Source of the DNA: Flagellimonas marinaquae | Lineage (GTDB): Bacteria; Bacteroidota; Bacteroidia; Flavobacteriales; Flavobacteriaceae | Assembly (NCBI RefSeq): GCF_003992675.1 | Contig: NZ_RZMZ01000015.1 | Location: 558,001-622,000 of the forward strand | Reading direction: 5' to 3' | Length of the DNA: 64,000 nucleotides | In this document: piece by piece, positions 27,448-35,477 of the stretch | Numbering within the stretch: position 1 is the first letter of the stretch | How the letters are laid out: every line of letters begins with the position of its first letter | The notes under the pieces: generated by a model | Told to the model about the DNA's origin: nothing | What the model saw: only the letters and a program-made list of their open reading frames with translations | Databases searched by the model: none | Translations under genes and position numbers: made by a program

Positions 27448-28613
27448 TGGTTACGATTGAAGAAGCACTTCGCATTATTGAAGACCAAAAGATCACTTTA
27501 CAAAGGGAAACAAAGCCACTCGAAGAATCACTTGGCTATGCCCTTGCCACAAATACGGCATCCCCTTTTGATGTACCCGAGTTTGACAATTCCGCGATGG
27601 ATGGATATGCACTTTGCGGGCTTTATCAAGAGTATCAACTGGTAGGAGAAGTGGCTGCTGGCGATTCCAAGGATATTTCTTTAAAAGATGGCGAGGCCGT
27701 TCGCATTTTTACGGGCGCCAAGGTGCCCCAAAACACTACGGCGGTCATGATGCAGGAGAAAACTTCGGTGAAAGAGCGCACGTTGTTTCTTGATGAGATG
27801 CCCAAAGCAGGACAAAACATCCGTAAAAAAGGTGGTCAATTGAAAGAGGGACAGGCCGTATTTGAAAAAGGCCATGTGCTAAGTCCACCCTCCTTGGCCT
27901 TGATGGGCAGTTTGGGATGGTCCGAGCTGGATGTTTTTTCCAAACCACGGGTGAATATCATCACAACGGGAAACGAATTGGTAAAACCGGGCAACCCCAA
28001 AACCGAGGGACAGATTTACGAATCCAATAGCTATGCAATTGCGGGAGCACTGCAGCAATTTGGGTTTCAGCACCATCAAAAAATACAGCTTCAAGATGAT
28101 TTTGAGGCCACAAAGGCTGGGATTAAAACGGCGTTGGAGTCTTGCGATGTGCTGATTGTCTCTGGAGGAATATCCGTGGGCGATTATGATTTTGTAAAAC
28201 AATCCCTCGAAGAAAATGGAGTCAACGAGTTGTTTTACAAGGTGTTTCAGAAGCCTGGGAAACCTCTTTATTTTGGGCGAAAGCAAAATCAGTTTGTATT
28301 TGCACTTCCTGGGAATCCAGCTTCGTCATTGACCTGTTTTTATGTGTACGTGCTTCCGCTGCTTCAAAAATTATCAGGGTACTCCAAAACCGGTTTACCG
28401 ACCTATCAGTTCCCGATAAAGCATGCTTTTGAAAATCGTTTTGGACGTCCTTCTTTTCTTAAAGCACAGGTGCTTGACGGTAAGGTTGAGGTTTTGGATG
28501 GTCAAGGCTCTTCCATGATTCAATCCATGGCCCAAGGCAATGCACTTGCTTTTGTGGAAGATGGCGAAGTGTTGAAAAAGGGTGATTTGATGAAGTGTAA
28601 GCTAATTTCCTAA
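27447..28613 (+). CDS. moeA: Molybdopterin molybdenumtransferase
   Basis: Inserts molybdate into adenylylated molybdopterin. The 388-residue protein has FDVPEFDNSAMDGYAL, the MoCF motif VSGGISVGDYDFVKQSLEE and FALPGNPASSLTCFYVYVLP, with a C-terminal beta domain. It overlaps moaA as TAATG and is followed after 3 nt by the TSUP transporter, suggesting that transport and insertion are co-expressed. Confidence 0.96.
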   Translation: MVTIEEALRIIEDQKITLQRETKPLEESLGYALATNTASPFDVPEFDNSAMDGYALCGLYQEYQLVGEVAAGDSKDISLKDGEAVRIFTGAKVPQNTTAVMMQEKTSVKERTLFLDEMPKAGQNIRKKGGQLKEGQAVFEKGHVLSPPSLALMGSLGWSELDVFSKPRVNIITTGNELVKPGNPKTEGQIYESNSYAIAGALQQFGFQHHQKIQLQDDFEATKAGIKTALESCDVLIVSGGISVGDYDFVKQSLEENGVNELFYKVFQKPGKPLYFGRKQNQFVFALPGNPASSLTCFYVYVLPLLQKLSGYSKTGLPTYQFPIKHAFENRFGRPSFLKAQVLDGKVEVLDGQGSSMIQSMAQGNALAFVEDGEVLKKGDLMKCKLIS

Positions 28614-28616
28614 TCG

Positions 28617-29372
28617 ATGAGCGTTGAATACTTACCCATCGTTTTTTTTCTGATTGCGCTCTTTTATAGCTCCGTAGGATTTGGAGGTGGGTCGAGTTAT
28701 TTGGCTATTTTAAGCCTTTTTCTCACCGATTTTTATGAAATCCGCTCTATTGCCCTCATTTTAAACATCTGTGTGGTCGCCATCGGGACCCTGGTTTTTA
28801 TTCGTAATCGGGTTTTTGATCTCAAGTTGTTCTGGCCCTTTTTGGCCATGAGCATTCCTTTTGCTTATCTCGGTGCTCAAATACGTTTGTCCCAAACTAC
28901 GTTCTTCTTGATTTTGGGCGCAGCCTTGGTGATGGCCGGATTCTTCATGTTACTTCGCTTTGCAAAGAAAAAACTGGATTCAAGGAAGTTTTCTAATCCA
29001 AAGAAGTTGGCGCTTGGTGGTGGCATTGGCTTACTTTCCGGAATATCTGGTATAGGTGGCGGTATTTTTTTATCGCCAGTGCTCAACCTGCTCAAATGGG
29101 AAAACCCTAGAGTGGTCGCTTCGCTGGCATCCGTGTTCATCTTAGTGAACTCCATTGCTGGTTTGATTGGCCTGAATATGGCGGGAACCTTCCAACTGAA
29201 CAACGATTTGCTGCTACAATTGATTGTTGCCGTTGTGATTGGTGGAAGTATCGGTTCTTATTTGTCCAATAAACGGTTCAATCTGAAGTTTTTAGGCGTG
29301 CTAACGGCTATTTTGGTACTGTATGTGGGTTTTCGGTTGATTCTACTTCACGGATTCGGTATCAAGATCTAA
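28617..29372 (+). CDS. TSUP (TauE/SafE) family transporter in the Moco operon
   Basis: A 251-residue protein with seven to eight membrane helices and the two family repeats, marked by YSSVGFGGGSSYLAIL near residue 17 and LLSGISGIGGGIFLSPVL near 140. TSUP proteins move sulfite, sulfate, sulfonates or related anions. It is translated 3 nt after moeA as the last gene of the operon, and there is no modABC in the window, so molybdate or a sulfur oxyanion are both possible substrates (inference). It overlaps the convergent ModE-like gene by 4 nt. Confidence 0.88.
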   Translation: MSVEYLPIVFFLIALFYSSVGFGGGSSYLAILSLFLTDFYEIRSIALILNICVVAIGTLVFIRNRVFDLKLFWPFLAMSIPFAYLGAQIRLSQTTFFLILGAALVMAGFFMLLRFAKKKLDSRKFSNPKKLALGGGIGLLSGISGIGGGIFLSPVLNLLKWENPRVVASLASVFILVNSIAGLIGLNMAGTFQLNNDLLLQLIVAVVIGGSIGSYLSNKRFNLKFLGVLTAILVLYVGFRLILLHGFGIKI

Positions 29373-29716
29373 ATCAGCCCCAACATTTCTTCAGTGTGTT
29401 GTTCCAAGGTTGCTTGAATCTTGTCGCTCATGTTTTGAAAGGCAGCAAGTACTTTTTTCCCCCTTTCCGTCAATTCGGCACCGCCGCCTTGCGTACCGCC
29501 CTTGTGCAGTTCCACGTAGGGTTGTTGGCCTCTTTGGTTCATATCTTCCACCATGGACCAGGCTTTGCGGTAGGACATGCCCATTTCCTTGGCCGCTTTG
29601 GACAGTGAACCGTTTTTATCGATCATCACCAACAATTGCGCCCGTCCCGGACCAAAAAACTTTTTTCCATCAATATCTATCCAGCAGCGGTTGCGCAGTT
29701 CTTTTTTAGTTTCCAT
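29369..29716 (-). CDS. ModE-like winged-helix regulator without molybdate domain
   Basis: A 115-residue LysR-type winged helix of the ModE N-terminal family: IDGKKFFGPGRAQLLVMIDK, then SKAAKEMGMSYRKAWSMVEDM and a basic wing ending in GGGAELTERGKKVLA. The C-terminal TOBE/MOP domains that bind molybdate in E. coli ModE are absent. It faces the cofactor operon and likely controls it or a Mo-enzyme locus, but how it senses the signal is unclear. Its ATG lies inside the last codons of the upstream DUF6624 gene (11-nt overlap). Confidence 0.88.
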   Translation of the reverse strand: METKKELRNRCWIDIDGKKFFGPGRAQLLVMIDKNGSLSKAAKEMGMSYRKAWSMVEDMNQRGQQPYVELHKGGTQGGGAELTERGKKVLAAFQNMSDKIQATLEQHTEEMLGLI

Positions 29717-30380
29717 ACAGCTGAGGCTCTGTAATGCCCTTGTCCAAAAATAATTGTTTGTTCATTTCGAAGTGCATTTCGGTCATTTGGTTATAGTATT
29801 CGATAAAATCGGGCATGGAGTGCGCTTTGCGCAAACTGTCGACGGCAGTGGAATCCACCAGTCCGTTTTTTGGAATGGCCTGCCCCAAATCGTTGTAGGT
29901 AAACTGACTTCCAAAACGTTGCGGTTTGTTGAGGTTGACATTGATTCTATCTTCCAACATCGCATAGTGGTATTTATCCTTGCTACCCTTTGCGATTTCC
30001 GTTTCCATGGCTTTCAACATTTCCTGTTGAAATGGGATGTCATTATCTGCATGTTGGATTACCACCCAAAAATCGGTAGCGGCGTCTTCCCCAACTTTTT
30101 GCTCCCCCAAGTACCCGTATTTACTGTACAATTCCTTTATTCTATTTTTATTGAGCAGTCCGATACTGTCCCGTTGCTTTTTAAAAATTTCCCAAGCCTT
30201 CTGATTGCCGTGTTTTTCCCGAAGCTCATTGGATGCAATCCCAGCATATTTCTGGTCGAGTTCCATGATTTCGTTCAATGCGTCCACAACCTGGGACTTT
30301 TCTTCTTCGGAAATGGTTTTGTTGCCATTACAGCTCAATAGAAGGAGTCCGACAAATGACCATAAAATGAGTTGTTTCAT
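29706..30380 (-). CDS. DUF6624-type lipoprotein
   Basis: A 224-residue lipoprotein; signal MKQLILWSFVGLLLLSCNGN with lipobox LLLSC. I chose the ATG at 30380; another at 30395 adds five residues. The body has the conserved helical pattern RINVNLNKPQRFGSQF near residue 145, seen in DUF6624 proteins of unknown function, preceded by DFWVVIQHADND. It is co-transcribed with the ModE-like gene and lies 59 nt after the DUF6265-like gene. Confidence 0.75.
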   Translation of the reverse strand: MKQLILWSFVGLLLLSCNGNKTISEEEKSQVVDALNEIMELDQKYAGIASNELREKHGNQKAWEIFKKQRDSIGLLNKNRIKELYSKYGYLGEQKVGEDAATDFWVVIQHADNDIPFQQEMLKAMETEIAKGSKDKYHYAMLEDRINVNLNKPQRFGSQFTYNDLGQAIPKNGLVDSTAVDSLRKAHSMPDFIEYYNQMTEMHFEMNKQLFLDKGITEPQLYGN

Positions 30381-30439
30381 ATGCTCTAGTTTCATCGCGG
30401 GCCTTGCGCCGCTACCTTTGGATTTTTGGATTTGGCTTT

Positions 30440-30919
30440 TCATTGCGTATTGATAAAGGTGTCTTCGAATGTTTTTATCCATTTTCCGTTGACCAGTTGT
30501 TCGCCATATTCCCGAAAGCCACCGTTGGGAGTGCTGCCGAAGAAAAATCGGGTGGTATCGTTCTTCCATACAATGAGCTGACCCTCCTTAAATTCTGCGG
30601 GATAAATGGCCGCCCCATCTTTGGAAAATCGGTGATAGTAATATTTTTGGTCTTTTTCGTCGTACAGGACAATCGTATGGAGTTGTAGAAACTCAGTGTT
30701 CAGCTCAATGACCAGAATATGCTTTTCCAAGTCATAGGAAATATGCTCGTAGGCTGCCCCTTCCTTGGTCAAAACTCCGTTTTCATAGATTTTTGAAGTG
30801 CCCACCCATTCCCCGACCAAAAATTGGAGCTGTTCCATCTTTTCTTGCTTTAGACCTTGCGCGACTAGGACATTTGACAGGAATAGCAGTAGGTAAAAAA
30901 AGGGTTTGATGTGTTTCAT
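30440..30919 (-). CDS. Secreted DUF6265-type protein
   Basis: A 159-residue protein with a signal peptide (HIKPFFYLLLFLSNVLVAQ). The mature part is a lipocalin-like beta barrel pattern: FLVGEWVGTSKIYENGVL, AAYEHISYDLEKHILVIEL, HTIVLYDEKDQKYYYHRF and LIVWKNDTTRFFFGS. The family is DUF6265-like and has no known function. The start at 30919 is preferred over an in-frame codon 8 residues upstream because it begins the signal peptide. Confidence 0.75.
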   Translation of the reverse strand: MKHIKPFFYLLLFLSNVLVAQGLKQEKMEQLQFLVGEWVGTSKIYENGVLTKEGAAYEHISYDLEKHILVIELNTEFLQLHTIVLYDEKDQKYYYHRFSKDGAAIYPAEFKEGQLIVWKNDTTRFFFGSTPNGGFREYGEQLVNGKWIKTFEDTFINTQ

Positions 30920-31029
30920 GCGTATCTGTTTTATGGTGGGCAAAAGTGAATGCAGATGATTTGTGTTTTACGGTTCGAAGAACATTTCGGTTACCAGTAT
31001 TTTAATTTAAAGGTAGTGATTTTAAAGAA

Positions 31030-31044
31030 TGCTCCTTTGGAGCA
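31030..31044 (-). terminator. Weak hairpin after the small membrane gene
   Basis: TGCTCC-AAA-GGAGCA on the minus strand is followed by TTCTTTAAAA. The stem is short (6 bp) and the T-run broken, so this is only a possible terminator. Confidence 0.4.
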
Positions 31045-31082
31045 CGGGACATTCCTGCTATTCATGAACTTTCATTGGGAAC

Positions 31083-31421
31083 TCAAGTTAACGACCGATA
31101 TATCACCATGATCAGTGCTATCACAAAAATGGATGTGAAGATAAGTTTGTTATGCTTTGCCAGCCAGTTGGGTAAGAAAATGTCAAAGTTGTCTTTTTGG
31201 GATTGCGAGTAGTTTCGCGCGATGACGGTGAGGGGGCAGGACATTTTGAACAGTAAGAGAATTAACCCTTCCCCAATAATCAATCCGATACCCATCCAGG
31301 TATACAATGTTAGGTTGTCCGTTAGCCCGGAATACAGGATGTAAATAATTATTGAAACAAAAAATACCCAAATTAAAGTATGAATTGATTTGATAATGAA
31401 AAGTTTACTTTCGTTATCCAT
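31083..31421 (-). CDS. Small membrane protein with CPLT motif
   Basis: A 112-residue protein with three clear membrane helices (HTLIWVFFVSIIIYILYSGL, GIGLIIGEGLILLLF and LIFTSIFVIALIMVIYRSL). The segment MSCPLTVIARNY is followed by NFDIFLPNWLAKHNK. The CPLT motif recalls DUF2784-type membrane proteins, but I cannot confirm it. It stands alone, and its function is unknown. Confidence 0.7.
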   Translation of the reverse strand: MDNESKLFIIKSIHTLIWVFFVSIIIYILYSGLTDNLTLYTWMGIGLIIGEGLILLLFKMSCPLTVIARNYSQSQKDNFDIFLPNWLAKHNKLIFTSIFVIALIMVIYRSLT

Positions 31422-31586
31422 ACTTCTGTTTTGTGTTGTGGCATTAACGGTTTTGTTTATGCGACAGTAACGAAAAAGTGCGTGAGTACTTTACGCTGAC
31501 GCAACTATTTTAATAAAAAGGCTTGAAATTCCGATTAGAAAATTCAGATGTTATTGTGCTTACACGCTGTTAGGAAACGTATTTTA

Positions 31587-32390
31587 TTAAATTCTTCTAT
31601 ATTTCGCATATCTCGCTTTCATTTCCTGTTCTATTCCAGTGCTATCTCCAAATCCACGTATTTTTTTCAATGTTTCAATCCATTGAGGGTGTAACCCACC
31701 TTCACAAACAATTTTTGGAATTTCATTCTCAAATATTAGAACTCCTCTTTGATAAATATGTACTATTAGGGCCTCAATTGGAAAAGGTTCAATTGCATTT
31801 TTTCTCCGAACATAATTGTAACCCATAATTCGCTCGTTTGGGAATCCATAATTTTCGGTCAGAGTTTTAAATTCTTCAAGTATTTCATTCGCTCCATTGA
31901 TTAGCTCTTGTAAAGTCAGTTCAGTTTCTCGTGTTCTCCATTCGTGGTATTTACTATTGAATTCTCTGTCTTTTTCAAGCAAGGATAACAATTTATCCTT
32001 TAAAACGAGGTTTAAACTGTCTTTGTAGTATGTTGAGTAATTTTCAAATTCAGAACTGAATTTTTTATACCATTTTTCTTTTTGGTATTTTCCGAAATAT
32101 CGCAAAGGAATTCCTCCTTTAGCCAGACTTTCTGCAATTGATCCTGCCCAATAATCGTCTTTTGACTTAATTGCTGATATCAAGGCGTAGCTTAAATCGT
32201 GTCCGAGTGGAAAGTCAGTTTTTGAAAAAGCAAGTTTAAATTTTTGGTTTGCTTCTTTAAAATCTTGCTTTGAATAATCTTTTTTGGCGGAATCCACAAT
32301 TCGATAATATTCAACATATTCACATTCTTGAGCCGACATAAATATTGTCATTAGAAAAAATGTAAATAAATGTAGAATGCGTTTTTTCAT
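31587..32390 (-). CDS. AT-rich secreted protein, unrecognised
   Basis: A 267-residue protein with a signal peptide (ILHLFTFFLMTIFMSAQ); start at ATG 32390. The N-terminal third has a TPR-like helix pair (SKQDFKEANQKFKLAFSK), then helical repeats, then a short conserved-looking end (GGLHPQWIETLKKIRGFGD). I do not recognise a family. The gene is visibly richer in A and T than its neighbours and is flanked by non-coding stretches that resemble each other, which suggests recent arrival. Confidence 0.7.
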   Translation of the reverse strand: MKKRILHLFTFFLMTIFMSAQECEYVEYYRIVDSAKKDYSKQDFKEANQKFKLAFSKTDFPLGHDLSYALISAIKSKDDYWAGSIAESLAKGGIPLRYFGKYQKEKWYKKFSSEFENYSTYYKDSLNLVLKDKLLSLLEKDREFNSKYHEWRTRETELTLQELINGANEILEEFKTLTENYGFPNERIMGYNYVRRKNAIEPFPIEALIVHIYQRGVLIFENEIPKIVCEGGLHPQWIETLKKIRGFGDSTGIEQEMKARYAKYRRI

Positions 32391-32634
32391 AGGGTGCTTA
32401 AACTTGCTTACAGAAACGTAAAATACACTTCTATATCCCCAAAATAGGCATAAAACCAATACGCCGCATCATTTTTAACTGACAGGCCAAGCATTTCCAA
32501 CCAAAGGTTGGAAGCAGGATTTAACCTCAAGGGATATAAGTTATGTACAGGTAGTGGTTCATCAGAATTAGGACGCTATTGTGTCCGTGTATCCGATAAG
32601 TAACAACTGGGGAGGGAATGGGGGAGAGTGGACC

Positions 32635-32799
32635 TTAATCCAACTGTTCTATTTTTTTCATGATTTCTTCCGCCTCAAAGACTTTTTCATCGCTGAGCTT
32701 TCGGTTGGTGGTGGATAGCGCATGGGCTTCTTTCAACAACTTGGCGTATTTTTCTTGTAGTTTTTCTTTTTCAGTTTTCTTCTTGAACAATCCGAACAT
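32635..32799 (-). CDS. Lacal_2735-family small protein
   Basis: A 54-residue highly charged, helical protein starting MFGLFKKKTEKEKLQEKYAK and containing the family signature ALSTTNRKLSDEK. I recognise it as the flavobacterial Lacal_2735 family. The start is the ATG at 32799; an ORF extension upstream starts in poly-Lys/Leu sequence and is unlikely. Probably a cytoplasmic coiled-coil; function unknown. It is divergent from the small membrane gene at 32915. Confidence 0.85.
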   Translation of the reverse strand: MFGLFKKKTEKEKLQEKYAKLLKEAHALSTTNRKLSDEKVFEAEEIMKKIEQLD

Positions 32800-32914
32800 G
32801 AGGCCTCTAGATTTAAGGATTAACAGTCTTTTTTTTAACAGCAATTTTGCGAAAGATACAAAATGTTTAACTATCTTAGGTTAAAATTAAACAAAACAAT
32901 AAAAAACCTAAAGG

Positions 32915-33139
32915 ATGAAGATTTCTGCGATGGACTGGCTGGGTTTGACAACCCTTGTTTTGGTAACGGTGACACTATTCGCTGCAATGGACTTGGCTTT
33001 TAACTGGGTGTTTTACCTCACTGTTTTGGGGCAAGTAGCGCTCATTATTACCGTCTACAAGGTGCTGAGGGACGATTACACCACAGAAAAGACGTTCAAG
33101 GACTTCTACGAGGACCGCCCCATGCCCGAAAATGACTGA
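32915..33139 (+). CDS. Small two-helix membrane protein
   Basis: A 74-residue protein with two membrane helices (GLTTLVLVTVTLFAAMDL and VFYLTVLGQVALIITVYKVL) and an acidic, cytoplasm-like tail (DFYEDRPMPEND). A good AAAGG ribosome site precedes the ATG. No family assigned. The tail length and codon use look like a genuine gene. Confidence 0.72.
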   Translation: MKISAMDWLGLTTLVLVTVTLFAAMDLAFNWVFYLTVLGQVALIITVYKVLRDDYTTEKTFKDFYEDRPMPEND

Positions 33140-33192
33140 TGGTTACCATCCACTTGCCAGAGGAACACTAACGAAAATGTATTTGAAGCGAG

Positions 33193-33334
33193 CTTCTTAG
33201 AAGCGGTAATATTTAAACTTTGTAAAGTTGAGTGCCTAGCTGCGGCAGACAGGTAGGCTAAAGCTATTTTATCAGTATGCCTTAAGTTCTCGACTGCGCT
33301 CGAACTGACACGTAAACCGCTTTTTAGACAGCCT
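33193..33334 (-). repeat. 142-bp interspersed repeat, copy B
   Basis: Read on the minus strand it begins AGGCTGTCTAAAAAGCGG and shares about 40 nearly identical nt with copy A, including TGTCAGTTCGAGCGCA. It ends with AAATATTACCGCTT, also as in copy A, but its outer arm has diverged (TCTAAGAA instead of TTTTAGAC). The interior has a different small hairpin (GCCTACCTG ... CAGCTAGGC). Length and both ends match copy A, which supports one element rather than chance. It fills most of the 337-nt gap before the ferritin-like pair. Confidence 0.75.
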
Positions 33335-33417
33335 TTCCTTTTTTTTGCCCAACAATATCATCTTTTCAATAAGTGACCCGCCTATTTTTCTTCACATAAT
33401 TTTAACACTTTTAACCA

Positions 33418-33441
33418 AACCGCTTTGCATATACCTCGTAA
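33418..33441 (+). promoter_or_regulatory. Possible ECF-sigma-type promoter of the ferritin-like pair
   Basis: AACC, 15 nt, then CGTAA; AAC and CGT are 16 nt apart, as in many extracytoplasmic-function sigma promoters. A start near 33447 would give a leader of about 30 nt to the ATG at 33477. The match is short, so this is tentative. Confidence 0.3.
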
Positions 33442-33476
33442 GTAAGGTTGTATTAATCATTTAAACAATTAGCCTT

Positions 33477-34220
33477 ATGGAAAAAAGTATAGTCAAAGTG
33501 AAACCTGTAAAAAAGGCCACTAACCGCCGACAGTTCATCAAATTGGGCGGTATGGGAGTTGTAGGGGCCAGCCTATTGGTGGCTTGTAGCAACGATGACA
33601 ACGGAATGGCAATGATGCCCGACCCGGACCCCAACCCAAATCCCGATATCTTCGACCTTGGTCAAGGCGACTTGGGCGTTCTCAACTATGCCTACGCCTT
33701 AGAGCAATTGGAGGCTGATTTCTACACCAAAGTGGTAAACTCCTTTTATGGTAACATCACCGATGAGGAGCGCCAAGTATTGACCGACCTCTACTATCAT
33801 GAGGTAAACCATAGGGACTTTTTCAAAACCGCCATTACGGCTGCCGTGGATGGAAACACGGACTTGGTCCTTCCCACACTGGAATTTGACTACGGTGACC
33901 TCGATTTTGGTAATCGCGAACAGGTGCTGACCACCGCAAGCGTATTGGAAGATACGGGAGTGGCCGCCTACAATGGTGCCGGCCGCTTGATCAGCGACCC
34001 CGGTTATTTGCTGTTGGCGGGTAAGATTGTTTCGGTTGAGGCAAGGCATGCCTCCGCAATCCGAACACTCCTCAATCCAGGTTCGGCTGATTTTGCGGGA
34101 GACGATTATGTAACCACCGACAACGGTTTGGCAGCTGCCTTGGACCCCTCTGCTATTCTTGCTGCTGTCGGGGATACTGGCTTTATCACCACTCCTTTCA
34201 CAGCAAACAATTTACCTTAA
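33477..34220 (+). CDS. Tat-exported ferritin-like lipoprotein
   Basis: A 247-residue protein with a twin-arginine signal (NRRQFIKLGG) and a lipobox (LLVACS), so it is probably folded and metallated before export and then lipid-anchored. After a Pro/Asp-rich linker comes a four-helix ferritin-like domain with di-metal ligands: E in LEQLEADFY, the E-x-x-H of YYHEVNHRDFF, E in VLEDTGVAAY and the E-x-x-H of VSVEARHASAIR. The next gene, 21 nt downstream, encodes a paralogue. Redox or metal storage/stress role; substrate unknown. Confidence 0.85.
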   Translation: MEKSIVKVKPVKKATNRRQFIKLGGMGVVGASLLVACSNDDNGMAMMPDPDPNPNPDIFDLGQGDLGVLNYAYALEQLEADFYTKVVNSFYGNITDEERQVLTDLYYHEVNHRDFFKTAITAAVDGNTDLVLPTLEFDYGDLDFGNREQVLTTASVLEDTGVAAYNGAGRLISDPGYLLLAGKIVSVEARHASAIRTLLNPGSADFAGDDYVTTDNGLAAALDPSAILAAVGDTGFITTPFTANNLP

Positions 34221-34241
34221 ACCTTAAAAAAGAGATACAAA

Positions 34242-35072
34242 ATGGATATTATAAAATTTTTGGACGGATTTACAAACGAAGCACTTTTGGAGGGAAAACC
34301 TTCGCGTCGTGCCATGTTCGGCACCTTGGGCTCCCTTGGCAAAAAAGCGGTACTCGGGGCCATTCCCTTTGGGTTGGCCACCATGCCCAACAAGACCTTT
34401 GCCCAAGATTCCGGAACCGACCCGGTAGGTGCATTGCAATTGGCCCTGACCTTGGAGTATTTGGAGGACGAGTTCTACGACTTGGCATTACAATCTGGCG
34501 TATTGCCAAGCGGTAGGCCCGAAACGGTGTATATGCAGATTTCCAAGCACGAGCAGGCCCATGTCGATTTTCTGATTGCAGGTCTTGAAGGAGCAGGAGT
34601 TACTCCCGTGGAGAAACCCACTTTTGATTTTACGGCTGGAGGTGCCTTTGACCCATTTAACGAAAACGGAGTGGGGCAGGAGACCGCCTACGCCCAGTTA
34701 TTGGCCTTGGCACAAGCGTTTGAAGATACGGGAGTGCGAGCGTACAAGGGGCAAGCCGGAAATTTGCTGGGGTCCGACTTTTTGACCCCGGCCCTACAGA
34801 TACACGCTGTTGAGGCCATGCACGCCTCCGAGGTACGGAGATTGAGAGGCTTAAAAGGATGGATCACCAACAACGAGCGTGGTGCTGGAATGCCAGAAGC
34901 TACGCAAGCCGTGTACAATGGTGAGGAGAATGTGATTCAAGGTGGCGTGGATGTCACCACATTGGGCAACGACGCCCCATTTGGCATGGAAGCATCTACC
35001 GAGGCTTACGACGAGCCCCTGTCGGGTGACGATGCCGTTGCCATCGCAAGTCTATTTATCGTTTCCGAATAG
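34242..35072 (+). CDS. Tat-exported ferritin-like protein
   Basis: A 276-residue paralogue of the previous protein. The N-terminal part has SRRAMFGTLGSLGKKAVLG, a twin-arginine signal with a cleavable end (TFAQD), and no lipobox. Metal ligands are again paired: LTLEYLEDEFY, KHEQAHVDF, LAQAFEDTGVRAY and VEAMHASEVR. The two genes form an operon ended by a terminator. Likely a soluble periplasmic partner of the lipoprotein; paralogues of this pair are common in flavobacteria (recollection, not checked). Confidence 0.85.
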   Translation: MDIIKFLDGFTNEALLEGKPSRRAMFGTLGSLGKKAVLGAIPFGLATMPNKTFAQDSGTDPVGALQLALTLEYLEDEFYDLALQSGVLPSGRPETVYMQISKHEQAHVDFLIAGLEGAGVTPVEKPTFDFTAGGAFDPFNENGVGQETAYAQLLALAQAFEDTGVRAYKGQAGNLLGSDFLTPALQIHAVEAMHASEVRRLRGLKGWITNNERGAGMPEATQAVYNGEENVIQGGVDVTTLGNDAPFGMEASTEAYDEPLSGDDAVAIASLFIVSE

Positions 35073-35105
35073 TATAACATTGTTTTCTTGCTATAGAATA
35101 TGAAT

Positions 35106-35138
35106 AACCCTTTTGCCATTGGTGAAAGGGTTTTTTTC
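35106..35138 (+). terminator. Rho-independent terminator of the ferritin-like operon
   Basis: AACCCTTTTGCC and GGTGAAAGGGTT form an interrupted stem followed by seven T, 33 nt after the stop. Confidence 0.85.
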
Positions 35139-35183
35139 AACCTCCCTCTTACGATTTTGCAAATGCCTAAACCCTTAAAATAA

Positions 35184-35214
35184 AAAAACCGCAGAGTCAA
35201 CTCTGCGGTTTTTT
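35184..35214. terminator. Bidirectional hairpin terminator beside tRNA-Ser
   Basis: Stem CCGCAGAG / CTCTGCGG with loop TCAA, flanked by A7 on one side and T6 on the other, so it can act on both strands. It would end the tRNA transcript on the minus strand. Confidence 0.85.
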
Positions 35215-35238
35215 ATTTTCAAGCTTTGCGCCTGGTTG

Positions 35239-35323
35239 CGGAGGAAGAGGGATTCGAACCCCCGGAGGTGTGACCCTCAACAGTTTTCAAGACTGCCGCA
35301 TTCGACCACTCTGCCATTCCTCC
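35239..35323 (-). tRNA. tRNA-Ser (UGA)
   Basis: On the minus strand the acceptor arm GGAGGAA pairs with TTCCTCC. The anticodon loop CTTGAAA sits on the 5-bp stem GCAGT / ACTGT (one G-U pair), so the anticodon is TGA. A long variable arm (TTGAGGGTCACACCTCCGG region) and GGTTCGAATCC T-loop follow. The discriminator is G and the next bases are CAA, so CCA is not encoded. The long variable arm and anticodon identify serine. Confidence 0.96.
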
Positions 35324-35464
35324 TAAGCGGGTGCAAATATATAAAGCTTTTTCTTATCCCAAAAGACCTTTTTGCATTATTGTGTAATTCATGAGCATAT
35401 TATTTGCAACCTTAAACCCAGTCAAAGTTTACGTAAATCAGTATGCCGATTTAAACAATGGTTA

Positions 35465-35472
35465 TACCTTTG
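35465..35472 (+). promoter_or_regulatory. -7 promoter element TACCTTTG before the second TSUP gene
   Basis: TACCTTTG matches the Bacteroidota -7 consensus TAnnTTTG and ends 5 nt before the chosen ATG. Initiation a few bases downstream would produce a leaderless or nearly leaderless mRNA. No good -33 TTTG was found at the usual distance. Confidence 0.4.
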
Positions 35473-35477
35473 CCGCT

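Noticed and set aside
32495..32513. Perfect hairpin TTCCAACC-AAA-GGTTGGAA as a terminator
   Set aside because: No T-run on either strand, so there is no support for termination.
32491..32603. Possible short frame with GYKLC and YCVRVSDK after the Lacal_2735 region, resembling the end of a FISUMP-type domain
   Set aside because: About 42 codons without a start or upstream homology; similarity is too weak to call a gene remnant.
35391..35477. Longer N-terminus for the second TSUP protein
   Set aside because: It is polar, not typical of the family, and a -7 promoter element lies just before the ATG at 35478.
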